Below, piece by piece: positions 44,825 to 52,935 of a stretch of 64,000 nucleotides of DNA. The number at the start of each line of letters is the position of its first letter. Within the stretch, counting starts at the first letter, position 1. The position numbers and the translations under genes were made by a program. The stretch is taken from NCBI GenBank assembly GCA_016791365.1, contig JAEUMT010000046.1:79230-143229 (forward strand), read 5' to 3'. The DNA is from Hyphomonadaceae bacterium (GTDB lineage Bacteria > Pseudomonadota > Alphaproteobacteria > Caulobacterales > Aquidulcibacteraceae). The notes beneath the pieces are model-generated. The model was given only the letters and a program-made list of their open reading frames with translations, ran no database searches and had not been told where the DNA came from.

Positions 44825-45514
44825 ATGACCTCCGACGCCCGCCGCCTCGCCAACCTCATCGCCGCCGAAGAGCGCGCGCTGGAAATGCTCGCCGCCATCG
44901 AAGCCGCCGGCTTTATCCAACCAGGCCGCCGGGAGAGCGAAGTTGACACAGACATCGCCACCCTCGCCGAGCGCGATTTCGGCGTCACCCGCCACTGGCA
45001 CAAGCGCCTCGTACGCACCGGCGCCAACACGCTGTGCGTCTTCGCCGACAATCCCGAAGAACGCACCATCGGCGACAACGACACCATCTATCTCGATCTC
45101 GGCCCTGTGTTTGCAGAATGGGAAGCCGACATCGGCCAAACCTACGCCGTCGGCGCCGATCCCGCGCACCACGCGCTGATCGCGGCGCTGCCTGAAGTCT
45201 TCGAAGCAACCCGCGCCCACGCCAACGCCAATCCGGATATCACCGGCGCCGATCTCTACGCCCACGCGACAAACATAGCTGAACAACGCGGCTACATTTT
45301 CGGCGGCAAGATCGCGGGTCACACCGTCGGCGAATTCCCGCACCTCACCTGGCCCGGTGACCGCGATCACGCGCGCATCGCACCGGCAAACCCAACACGC
45401 CTCTCCGATCCCGATCACCTCGGCCGCAAGCGCTTCTGGATCATCGAAACCCATCTCATCGCGCCCGATCGCGCGTTCGGCGGCTTCTACGAGCGCCTCC
45501 TGCGCCCCCGGTAG
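44825..45514 (+). CDS. M24-family metallopeptidase (compact)
   Basis: 229 residues, lacking the N-terminal domain of full Xaa-Pro aminopeptidases. The pita-bread core shows YLDLGPVFAEWEADIGQTYAVG (two metal Asp), GGKIAGHTVGEFPH (metal His) and RFWIIETHLIAPDRAFGGFYERLL (metal Glu). Some Asp/Glu positions are hard to align by eye, so it may be a peptidase or a non-peptidase M24 fold. Convergent with the TonB receptor, with a terminator between. Confidence 0.78.
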   Translation: MTSDARRLANLIAAEERALEMLAAIEAAGFIQPGRRESEVDTDIATLAERDFGVTRHWHKRLVRTGANTLCVFADNPEERTIGDNDTIYLDLGPVFAEWEADIGQTYAVGADPAHHALIAALPEVFEATRAHANANPDITGADLYAHATNIAEQRGYIFGGKIAGHTVGEFPHLTWPGDRDHARIAPANPTRLSDPDHLGRKRFWIIETHLIAPDRAFGGFYERLLRPR

Positions 45515-45515
45515 G

Positions 45516-45550
45516 AAAAATAAAAAGGGGCGGCCCTTTCGAGCCGCCCC
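45516..45550 (-). terminator. Rho-independent terminator (receptor strand)
   Basis: Perfect 8-bp stem ggggcggc / gccgcccc with loop cctttcga. On the minus transcript it is followed by a U-rich run (complement of aaaaataaaaa), so it terminates the TonB receptor gene. Confidence 0.85.
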
Positions 45551-45576
45551 ACAGGTTTGTTCTTCGGGGGAAGAAC

Positions 45577-48032
45577 TTAGAATTGCGTGCGCACCGACAG
45601 CCACATCGTGCGCGGCGCGCCGATATTGTAGTTTGGCGTGCCCGTATTGGCGGTGCTCATCGTGCCGATGTAGCTCTCATCGAAGAGGTTCACGACGTTG
45701 AACTGCAAGCCGGTGTTTTCGAGAATCTGCCAGCTCGCGTCGAAATCGACGACCGTATAGTGCGGCGCGCGAACCGTGTTGATGTCATTGCGCCAACGAT
45801 CGCCGACATAGCGCGATTGCAGGCCCAGAACCACATCGCCGGTGTCGTACTCAAGGCGGTTGGTGAACGTCCATTCCGGCGTTTCGACAACCTGCTTGCC
45901 GGCCGTCGCGAAGAACGAACCTAACGTCGTGCCTGGCAGGTTCTCCTGCACTTCGCTGTCATTGTAGGCGACCGTGCTGAGCAGCGTCAGGCGCTCGTTG
46001 AACTGCAGCCCCAATTGCGCTTCCGCACCCCAACGATCCACCGCGCCAACGTTTCGTGAGAAGGTTTCGTTGGTCACCGGATCGAACGAGCGAACGATGA
46101 AATTGTCGAACTGGTTGAAGAAGGCGCCGGTCGAGAACATCACGTTCTCGCCCGTGTAGCGATAGCCCACATCGTAGTTGCGCGACGTTTCCGGCTCCAC
46201 CGAGTTCTGAATGCTGGCCGGTTGAACGCCGCTGTAGAGATCGTCCGTACGCGGCGCCGAGAGCGTTTCGGCGTAGGCAAAGTAGATCTGCGTTTGCTCG
46301 CTGGGACGATACACAAGCCCGACGTTCGGCAGCACATCGCTGTAATCGACCGACACGCGGAACGGGTTAACGTCAGTGGCGAGGCCCGGATCGAAATTGC
46401 AAACCGGATCACTGGTGCTGCTGAGCGGCGCCCAGCAACGCTGATTGAGATCGCGCGTAAACTCCGGCGCGCGAATACCGACATCGAGCGTCAGTCTGTC
46501 GTCGAAGAAATCGCCGATATAGCGGATGCTCGGCTGGCTCAGTGTCGCAATCGAGAGACGATCGCGCTTCTGAAACACCTGGCCGGCAAGCGTGAGGATG
46601 CCGCCCTCACCTTCGCCATCCTTGCCGCCCCAAACGCTGAGCGGATCGCCGTTCGCATCAAGCAGACCGTACTCGCCGGTCTGGCGGTGACGCCCCGTAT
46701 CGTAGGTGTAGCCGAAGATCACGCGGTTCGCGTCGTTGATGTCCCAGATCAGCGACGTCGACAGCGTGTAGCGCAGCGTATTGGTGTTGCTCGGCGAATA
46801 GACGCGCACGCGGTCGAGCGTGTCGCAATCGCCGCTCAAGTCGACGCCGGCGTTCGTTCCGGTGAACACCGAGCAGGCCGTGTTGATCGAGCGGCTGTTT
46901 GCAACGCCGACAACCCCCAACGCAAGCGGTTGTCGGTTTCATTGATCAGCGACGTGCCGCCGCCATTGGCGAGCACGTATTGCACGGTCGGATCGAACGT
47001 GAAGGTCAGATTGTCGCCGAACGAAAAGCGGGATTGGCCGCGAATGTTGCCGGTGTGCGACGGGTTGATGCGCAGGCCAGCATAGTTGTCACAGCTCAGC
47101 GGGTTCGCGGGATTGTCGGCGGCGATTTGAAATGCGCCGGCGCCCGCCGCGGACGTGCCATCGTCGTCGGCAACGCCAGCACTCGGCGCATCGCGCGTGC
47201 AGGTCGCCAGATTTTGAAGGCTGTCGCCGCCGTAGAACGCCCAGGCAGCGTCATTGCCCGACCGATAGAAATTGTTGCGGTTGCGATTGAAGTGGAACGA
47301 CAAGCTCATGAAGTCGCTGCCTTCGAGCGGCTGATAAACCCGTGCGTTCACCTGATACTTCTGCAATTCACCGGGACCGACGAACTGATCGTATTCCTGC
47401 CAGGAGAATGCGCCGAACGCGCTCGTACCCCACGGGCCGAACGCGCCGGTGTCACCCATCGCGAACACACGCCGATAATTCTCCGTGCCCAGCGACGGCG
47501 CAAGCATAAGGCCAGCCTCGTCACTTGGCGTGCGCGTGACGTAGTTGATGGTGCCGCCGGTGACCGCCGCCGTCGGGCTGTCGACGTCAGTCGTGCCGAG
47601 ATTGACCGAAGCGCGTGAGATCAGTTCGGCATCGACTTGCTGGTTCGAGAAGATCGCGTAGTTCCCGGTATCGTTCAGCGGAACGCCGTCGAACGTGAGC
47701 AAAACCCGCGACCCGTCAAAACCACGCAGACGCAAGTTGCCGCCGGCTGAACCGAACGCGTCGTTGTTCGTGAACTGCACGCCCGGAACCAGATTGAGCG
47801 TGTTCAGGATGGTTTGGCCCGGGGCCTGCGTCTCGATATACTCTTCCGTGATCGTCGTGCGCGCGCGCGGCGCCGTTTCAGCCTGCACGCCATCGAACGA
47901 GCGGCGCCCGCCGGTTACGACAATTTCCTCATCCGCCGTTTGCGACGCCGTTGACTGCGCATGCGCGGCGCCCGCCATCGACATCGAGAGCGCCGTCAAA
48001 GCGACGCCGGACAAAAATTTCTTGGAGAACAT
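45577..48032 (-). pseudogene. TonB-dependent receptor interrupted by one frameshift
   Basis: Two overlapping frames together make a full ~815-residue receptor. The N-terminal part (from 48032) has a signal peptide, the TonB box EEIVVTGGRR, and a plug with APGQTILNTLNLVPGVQFTNN and GGNLRLRGFDGSRVLLTFDGVPLND. The C-terminal part (down to 45577) has barrel strands and ends MWLSVRTQF with the terminal Phe. The frame breaks near 46914-46926, where NRL is followed by a five-G run on the coding strand; adding one base restores NRLALGVVGV. Either a true pseudogene, slippage or a sequencing error. Ligand unknown; no transport genes adjacent. Confidence 0.85.
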
Positions 48033-48232
48033 AAAACCCCCTCGCGAAGCGCGTCATCGCGCTGTCGTTCGTGAGGCGCCTCATAAGGGCGGTGTTCGAC
48101 ACTTCGTTTACGGTTGCATGACGACTATGTTGCACGCCGCTTACGTTATCCCACGTGTCGTTCGCGCCACGCTCGCGCGCACCCGCCGTTTTCGCTTGTT
48201 TGCGCCAGGCGCTCCCGCCAAATTACAAAACG

Positions 48233-49483
48233 ATGACAAGCACGGCGCATTGGTGGGAACGGGACACGACGCCCGGCTACATTCTTATCGCTGCGACGAT
48301 CGCCTCGTTCCTGGCGCTCAACAGCGCCTTTGGCGAACACATCCATCACCTCCTGCAAGATCAGATTGCCGGCCTTTCCATTGGATTCGGCGAAGGCGCC
48401 CGTCCGCTCAATTTGCATCTCGTCATCAACGACGCGCTGATGGTGATCTTCTTTCTCTATGTCGGCCTTGAGCTGAAACGCGAAACCGTCGAGGGCCCAT
48501 TCAAGAATCCGCGCGAAGCCGCGTTGCCGATGGCCGGCGCGCTCGGCGGCATGATCGCCCCGGCGCTGATCTACGTCGCGCTCAACGCGCACGAGCCCGC
48601 GTTCCTGCGCGGCTGGGCCATCCCGGCCGCCACCGACATCGCGTTCGCGATCGGCGTGCTCTCGCTTCTCGGCCCGCGCGTCCCGGCGGGGTTGCGCCTC
48701 TTTCTTCTCGCCCTCGCCATCATCGACGATCTCGGCGCCATCCTTGTCATCGCGCTTTTCTATTCAACGCACCTTGTCGGCTGGGCGCTCGGCGGCGCGG
48801 CGGTGACGTTCGGCGTGTTGCTGATGATGAACCGCGCCGGCGTGAAGTGGCTGGCGATCTATTGGCTCTTCGGCCTCGTGCTTTGGGGATTCATGCTGCT
48901 CTCGGGCGTGCACGCCACCATCGCCGGCGTGCTGACGGCGATGACCATTCCCATGCGCCGCGGCGACGGCGGCTCGCCGCTCATCGCAGCCGAGCGCACA
49001 CTAAAGCCCTGGGTTCAGTTTGCGGTGATGCCGGTCTTCGCGCTCGTCAACGCCGGCGTCGCGCTGCACGGCGCCGGCGTTGAAACATTGCTGCATCCGA
49101 TAGCTCTCGGCGTCAGTTTCGGTCTCGTCTTCGGCAAACCGATCGGCATCATGCTCGGCGCTTACGCCGCATGCGCCGCGCTAAAGCAACGCGCGCCGGG
49201 ATCGCCCATGCAAATGCTCGGCGTCTCCATCCTCGCCGGCATCGGCTTCACGATGAGTCTTTTCATCGGCAACCTCGCCTTCGCCATGAGCGATCTCGCA
49301 ACACCCGTGCGCTTCGGCGTGCTTGGCGGATCGTTTGCGTCCGCGGTGTTTGGCTTGATCGCGCTCGGCTTCGCCACGCGAGGCGCCCCGCCCGCACCCG
49401 GCGTGCTCGCGCAGGAAGAAGAACTCGCCGAACAACGCGGCGTCTTCGAAAACATCGACGCGCCGAAGAACGCAAAGCGCTAA
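48233..49483 (+). CDS. nhaA: Na+/H+ antiporter NhaA
   Basis: Exchanges two protons for one Na+ across the inner membrane. About 416 residues from the ATG at 48233 (MTSTAHWWERDTTPGYIL); an upstream start is non-homologous. Key motifs: INDALMVIFFLYVGLELKRE, IPAATDIAFAIGVLSLLG, and the ion-binding pair in LALAIIDDLGAILVIALFY. The C-terminus has an extra acidic tail (AQEEELAEQRGVFENIDAPK). Divergent from the TonB receptor. Confidence 0.96.
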   Translation: MTSTAHWWERDTTPGYILIAATIASFLALNSAFGEHIHHLLQDQIAGLSIGFGEGARPLNLHLVINDALMVIFFLYVGLELKRETVEGPFKNPREAALPMAGALGGMIAPALIYVALNAHEPAFLRGWAIPAATDIAFAIGVLSLLGPRVPAGLRLFLLALAIIDDLGAILVIALFYSTHLVGWALGGAAVTFGVLLMMNRAGVKWLAIYWLFGLVLWGFMLLSGVHATIAGVLTAMTIPMRRGDGGSPLIAAERTLKPWVQFAVMPVFALVNAGVALHGAGVETLLHPIALGVSFGLVFGKPIGIMLGAYAACAALKQRAPGSPMQMLGVSILAGIGFTMSLFIGNLAFAMSDLATPVRFGVLGGSFASAVFGLIALGFATRGAPPAPGVLAQEEELAEQRGVFENIDAPKNAKR

Positions 49484-49492
49484 AAGAAAGAC

Positions 49493-49535
49493 GGCCGCAC
49501 CGTTCCCCGATGCGGCCGCCTCATGTCGCTTTTTT
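49493..49535 (+). terminator. Probable nhaA terminator
   Basis: Stem ggccgca / tgcggcc (49493-49517), loop ccgttccccga, with a T-run 12 bases later (gcttttttag). The distance to the T-run is longer than ideal. Confidence 0.5.
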
Positions 49536-49646
49536 AGAGGGCGTCTCCTCCCCGAAACGCGACCGCCCGCGACCGACGATCGCGGCGAAATTGAGCCGCA
49601 CCGGTCAGCGGGTCAAGCGCTTGCGCGCCATCGTTTGAAAATGCTT

Positions 49647-51080
49647 TCAGCGCGCCAGCATTTGCTGCACTGCGGCAACGAGCGCCGCGCGCGGCGCTTC
49701 TTGTTGAACCTGCTCGCGCGCCTTCGCGTAAGCCTCACGATCCTCGCCCAATCCCGACGCGATTTTCGCGCCAAGCTTCAAGTCCTTGAGTGTGACCACA
49801 CCTTTAGCCAACTCATCGCCGCCTTGGATGACCGCGATCGGCGCAGCGCGTTTATCCGCATATTTCAGCTGCGCCTTCATGCCGGCGGCGCCGAGATAAG
49901 CCTCCGCGCGCACGCCCGCGCGGCGCAACTCATCCGCCATCGCCAAAGCATCGGCGACGCGCGCCTGGTCCATGACCAGCACCACAACTGGCCCATCGGC
50001 CTGCTCAGCCTGCTGCGCCCGCAGCGCCGCCGCCAAACGCGATACGCCGATCGAAAAGCCGGTCGCAGGAATCCGTTCACCACGAAAGCGCGCGACCAGA
50101 TCATCGTAACGGCCGCCGCCGCCGATCGATCCAAACACGCCATCAGCGCCGATCAGCTGCCCCTCAAAGACGGCGCCGGTATAATACTCAAGCCCGCGCA
50201 CAATCGTCGGATCAATCTGCGCCAGCGCTTCGCCAACGCCGAGCGAGGAGAGCGCCGCATCAATCGCGCGCAACTCGCTTACGGCGTCTTCGCCGCCAAT
50301 CGCGGCAAGGCGCTCCAAAATCTCCGTACGCGACCCTTGACCCGCGCTGACAAGATCAAGAACGCTTCGCCCCTGCTCGGCGCTCAGCCCGGCGCCTTTG
50401 GTGAAATCGCCGGACTCATCCTTGCGTCCCGCGCCCAGCAGCGCTTCAACACCCTTGGCCCCCAAGCGGTCGAACTTATCGATCGCGCGCAACACCACGA
50501 GCCGCGTCGAGAACGCATCGGCCGGCACGCCAATCTTTTCCAGCACCGCGTCGAGCAGTTTGCGTGTCGAGAACTTGATCTGAAACTGGCCTTCGGCGAG
50601 CCCGACAGCCTGATACGCCGCGCACGCCATCGCGATCATCTCCGCATCCGCCGCGGGCGAAGCTGAGCCAACCGTATCGGCGTCGCACTGCCAGAACTCG
50701 CGGAAGCGCCCCGGTCCGGGCTTTTCATTGCGCCACACCGGCCCCGCCGCCCAGCGGCGATACGGCTTCGGCAATGCGTCGAAATTCTCTGCCACGAAGC
50801 GCGCCAACGGCGCCGTCAAATCGTAGCGCAGCGCCACCCATTCTTCGTCGTCCTCGAACGCAAACACGCCCTCGTTCGGCCGATCCTGGTCCGGCAGAAA
50901 TTTACCCAGCGCGTCGGCATATTCGAACGCCGGCGTTTCCAGCGGCTCGAAACCCCAATCCTCATAAACCTTGGACACGCGCGAAATCAGCTGACGCTCG
51001 ACCGCCAGCTCCGGCCCGCGCCGATCCGGCAGCCCCCGCGCGCGGCGGGGCTTGGGGCGGGGGGCGGCTTGGTCGGTCAT
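49647..51080 (-). CDS. hisS: Histidyl-tRNA synthetase
   Basis: Class II synthetase. About 477 residues from the ATG at 51080; a TTG at 51095 is less likely. Motif 2 region RRWAAGPVWRNEKPGPGRFREFWQCDAD, the histidine-A motif region (GLEYYTGAVFEG) and motif 3 GGGRYDDLVARF...ATGFSIGVSRL are present. The C-terminal anticodon-binding domain begins near GPVVVLVMDQARVADAL. It is ~50 residues longer than E. coli HisRS, mainly in the central insertion. Divergent from the small paralogue pair, with a heptad hairpin between. Confidence 0.96.
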   Translation of the reverse strand: MTDQAAPRPKPRRARGLPDRRGPELAVERQLISRVSKVYEDWGFEPLETPAFEYADALGKFLPDQDRPNEGVFAFEDDEEWVALRYDLTAPLARFVAENFDALPKPYRRWAAGPVWRNEKPGPGRFREFWQCDADTVGSASPAADAEMIAMACAAYQAVGLAEGQFQIKFSTRKLLDAVLEKIGVPADAFSTRLVVLRAIDKFDRLGAKGVEALLGAGRKDESGDFTKGAGLSAEQGRSVLDLVSAGQGSRTEILERLAAIGGEDAVSELRAIDAALSSLGVGEALAQIDPTIVRGLEYYTGAVFEGQLIGADGVFGSIGGGGRYDDLVARFRGERIPATGFSIGVSRLAAALRAQQAEQADGPVVVLVMDQARVADALAMADELRRAGVRAEAYLGAAGMKAQLKYADKRAAPIAVIQGGDELAKGVVTLKDLKLGAKIASGLGEDREAYAKAREQVQQEAPRAALVAAVQQMLAR

Positions 51081-51098
51081 GTCGCGGATGCTCAAAGC

Positions 51099-51179
51099 GG
51101 GATTAGAGGTTAGGGACTAGGGACTGGGTGGCTTTCGGGCAAGGCGTCCCAGCCCCTAGTCCCCAGTCCCCAATCCCCA
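51099..51179. repeat. Heptad-repeat inverted repeat, GGGACTA type
   Basis: Left heptads ggattag, aggttag, ggactag, ggactgg; right-arm complement ggattgg, ggactgg, ggactag, gggctgg. Loop region gctttcgggcaaggc. It lies between the divergent hisS and small-protein genes, over the presumed promoters. Confidence 0.8.
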
Positions 51180-51225
51180 GAATGGCGCCGGATTTGCTCG
51201 CCTCTGAGGCGAAGAGGTCCAATCC

Positions 51226-51609
51226 ATGCTCACCTGTCTCGCTTTGGTGCTCGCCGTTGGCGCCGCCGAACTTCCTTCCCTGGCCGCCGAAGTCGAAGCC
51301 GAAGCCCGCTCGCTCACGGCCCGGACCGAGATCAGCCCTGAATTATTCGCCGGCATCGAGGAATTCTCGACCGACGCGGAAAGCCTCTCCGCATCACTGC
51401 GCCAACTCGGCGTCGAGGCCGACCTTCCGTGCATTTTCCACGGCATCTCCGAAGACGCCCGCGTCCGCGCGACAGAACTTCAAGCCGCCGCCACCCCGGC
51501 CGAGCGCGAAGCCGCGTTTACCAACCTGCGCGTGCTTCTAGACGACGCCATCCTGATCGCCCCGATGGCCGCGGCTGCCGCGGCGGAGCGCCGCGAGAAC
51601 CCGGATTAA
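51226..51609 (+). CDS. Small protein, tandem paralogue 1
   Basis: 127 residues. MLTCLALVLAVGAAELPSLA is a weak export signal. The helical body has EFSTDAESLSASLRQLGVEADLPCIFHGISEDARVRATEL and ends with NLRVLLDDAILIAPMAAAAAAERRE. One conserved Cys (PCIFxGI). The next gene is a clear duplicate with the same landmarks. I do not recognise the family; periplasmic location is a guess. Confidence 0.6.
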   Translation: MLTCLALVLAVGAAELPSLAAEVEAEARSLTARTEISPELFAGIEEFSTDAESLSASLRQLGVEADLPCIFHGISEDARVRATELQAAATPAEREAAFTNLRVLLDDAILIAPMAAAAAAERRENPD

Positions 51610-51663
51610 TCCGGCGCCGCTCTTGCTCTCCCGGCTTCGCCTTGCCGCGAAGGAAATGCCGAA

Positions 51664-52065
51664 ATGCTGACGTGTCTCGCTTTGGTTGCGTTTAACGTAG
51701 CCAGTCTCAGCGACATCCCGAAAATGACCAGCGACTTCGAGAATGAAGCGCGCGCGTTGTCGTCGGAGAGCACCGTTTCGGCGGATCTAGTCACGCGCAT
51801 CCAGGCCTTCTCGACCGACGCGCGCCACCTCGCCGTATCGCTCCGCGGCGCCGGCGTCGGCCAGGACATGCCATGCATCTTCCAGGGCATCGCCGCCGAC
51901 GCTGAGGAGCGCGCCGAAGAATTCGCCGCCGCCGACACGCAAGCCGAGCAGGACGTCGCTTTCATGAATCTGCGCGTGCTGATGGACGACGCCGTCCTGC
52001 TCGCGCCCATGGCCGCCGCCGCCGCCGCCGACCGCGCCAACGAACGCAACATCGCCCTGCGCTAG
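51664..52065 (+). CDS. Small protein, tandem paralogue 2
   Basis: 133 residues, starting MLTCLALVAFNVASLSDIP and matching the upstream gene throughout: AFSTDARHLAVSLRGAGVGQDMPCIFQGIAADAEERAEEF and NLRVLMDDAVLLAPMAAAAAADRA. The landmarks FSTDA, PCIF.GI and NLRVL.DDA..(I/L)APMAAAAAA are shared, showing an old tandem duplication. Function unknown. Confidence 0.6.
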   Translation: MLTCLALVAFNVASLSDIPKMTSDFENEARALSSESTVSADLVTRIQAFSTDARHLAVSLRGAGVGQDMPCIFQGIAADAEERAEEFAAADTQAEQDVAFMNLRVLMDDAVLLAPMAAAAAADRANERNIALR

Positions 52066-52116
52066 CCGCTTGACTGCCCACCAGCGTCAGCCACCCACCA
52101 GCGCAGCCACCCCACC

Positions 52117-52204
52117 GGCGTCAGCCTGAGCCTGTCGAAGGCGGAGCGAGCGCGCACCGCCGCTTGTGCGTGGCGCCGCGCTTCGACAAGCTCAGCGTGA
52201 CGCC
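52117..52204. repeat. Inverted repeat, family D (GCCTGTCGAAG)
   Basis: ggcgtcagcctgagcctgtc...(52117-52140) pairs with cttcgacaagctcagcgtga...(52181-52204). Further half-copies are at 52256-52292 and 58160-58198, both continuing cgcgacgtctccgg. With them, the 237-base gap 52066-52302 is mostly repeat. Confidence 0.75.
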
Positions 52205-52302
52205 AAATCCGGCAACCTCACCGTCATTGCCTGACGACGTGCGCGCCAAAAAACAGCGTCGCGCTGAGCTTGTCGAAGCGCGACGTCTCCGGCCCCCAAA
52301 CC

Positions 52303-52935
52303 CTAAGTCTCGTACTTAACGCCGCAGCCATACGGCTGCGTTTGCGTAACCTGAATCGGCCGCCCCGCGTCCATATCCGCCCACGCCGCGCGCACATAGT
52401 TCGTCGCGCCTTCCAGCGTTTCAGGCCGCGCCGACGGCTTATCGTCAATCGCGCCCTGATAGATGATCTGACCCTCGCCGTTGATCATCACCATTTGCGG
52501 CGTGTTCATCGCGCCATAGGCGCGGCCCATCACGCCATCAGCGTCGATCAACGTGCCTGTCACCGTGGCCTGATCGGTTTGCGCTTGAGCAATCGCGCCG
52601 GGACCATCGAGATAGCCCTGCTCGCCCGGCGCTGACGAGATCACCTGCAGCCACGTCCAGCCGCGCTCACGCGCCTCGCGCTGCACCGCTTGCATGTTGC
52701 CCGCGTCATAATGCTTGCGGACATAGGGGCAGCCATTGTTCGTCCATTCGAGGATGACATTCTGGCCGGCAAAGTCAGCGAGCGTGCGCGTCGCCCCGGT
52801 CGCGTCAATCACCGAAAACGCCGGCGCCGCGGCGCCGGAAGCAACGTGCTCAAGATCGGCCGGCGCGCCGCCACAAGCCGCGAGCACGAACAAGGCCGCG
52901 CCGCCCAACACAAACTCGCGCTTCGATATGCTCAT
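52303..52935 (-). CDS. Thioredoxin/AhpC-TSA-like redoxin lipoprotein
   Basis: 210 residues. N-terminus SKREFVLGGAALFVLAACGG gives a lipobox Cys with a twin-positive start. The redoxin domain has APAFSVIDATGATRTLADFAGQNVILEWTNNGCPYVRKHYDAGNM: a single Cys with Pro (CPYV) in place of CxxC, as in peroxiredoxin-like proteins. A C-terminal QPYGCGVKYET supplies another Cys. It overlaps the dsbD-like stop by one base, so the reductase probably recycles it in the periplasm. Confidence 0.8.
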   Translation of the reverse strand: MSISKREFVLGGAALFVLAACGGAPADLEHVASGAAAPAFSVIDATGATRTLADFAGQNVILEWTNNGCPYVRKHYDAGNMQAVQREARERGWTWLQVISSAPGEQGYLDGPGAIAQAQTDQATVTGTLIDADGVMGRAYGAMNTPQMVMINGEGQIIYQGAIDDKPSARPETLEGATNYVRAAWADMDAGRPIQVTQTQPYGCGVKYET

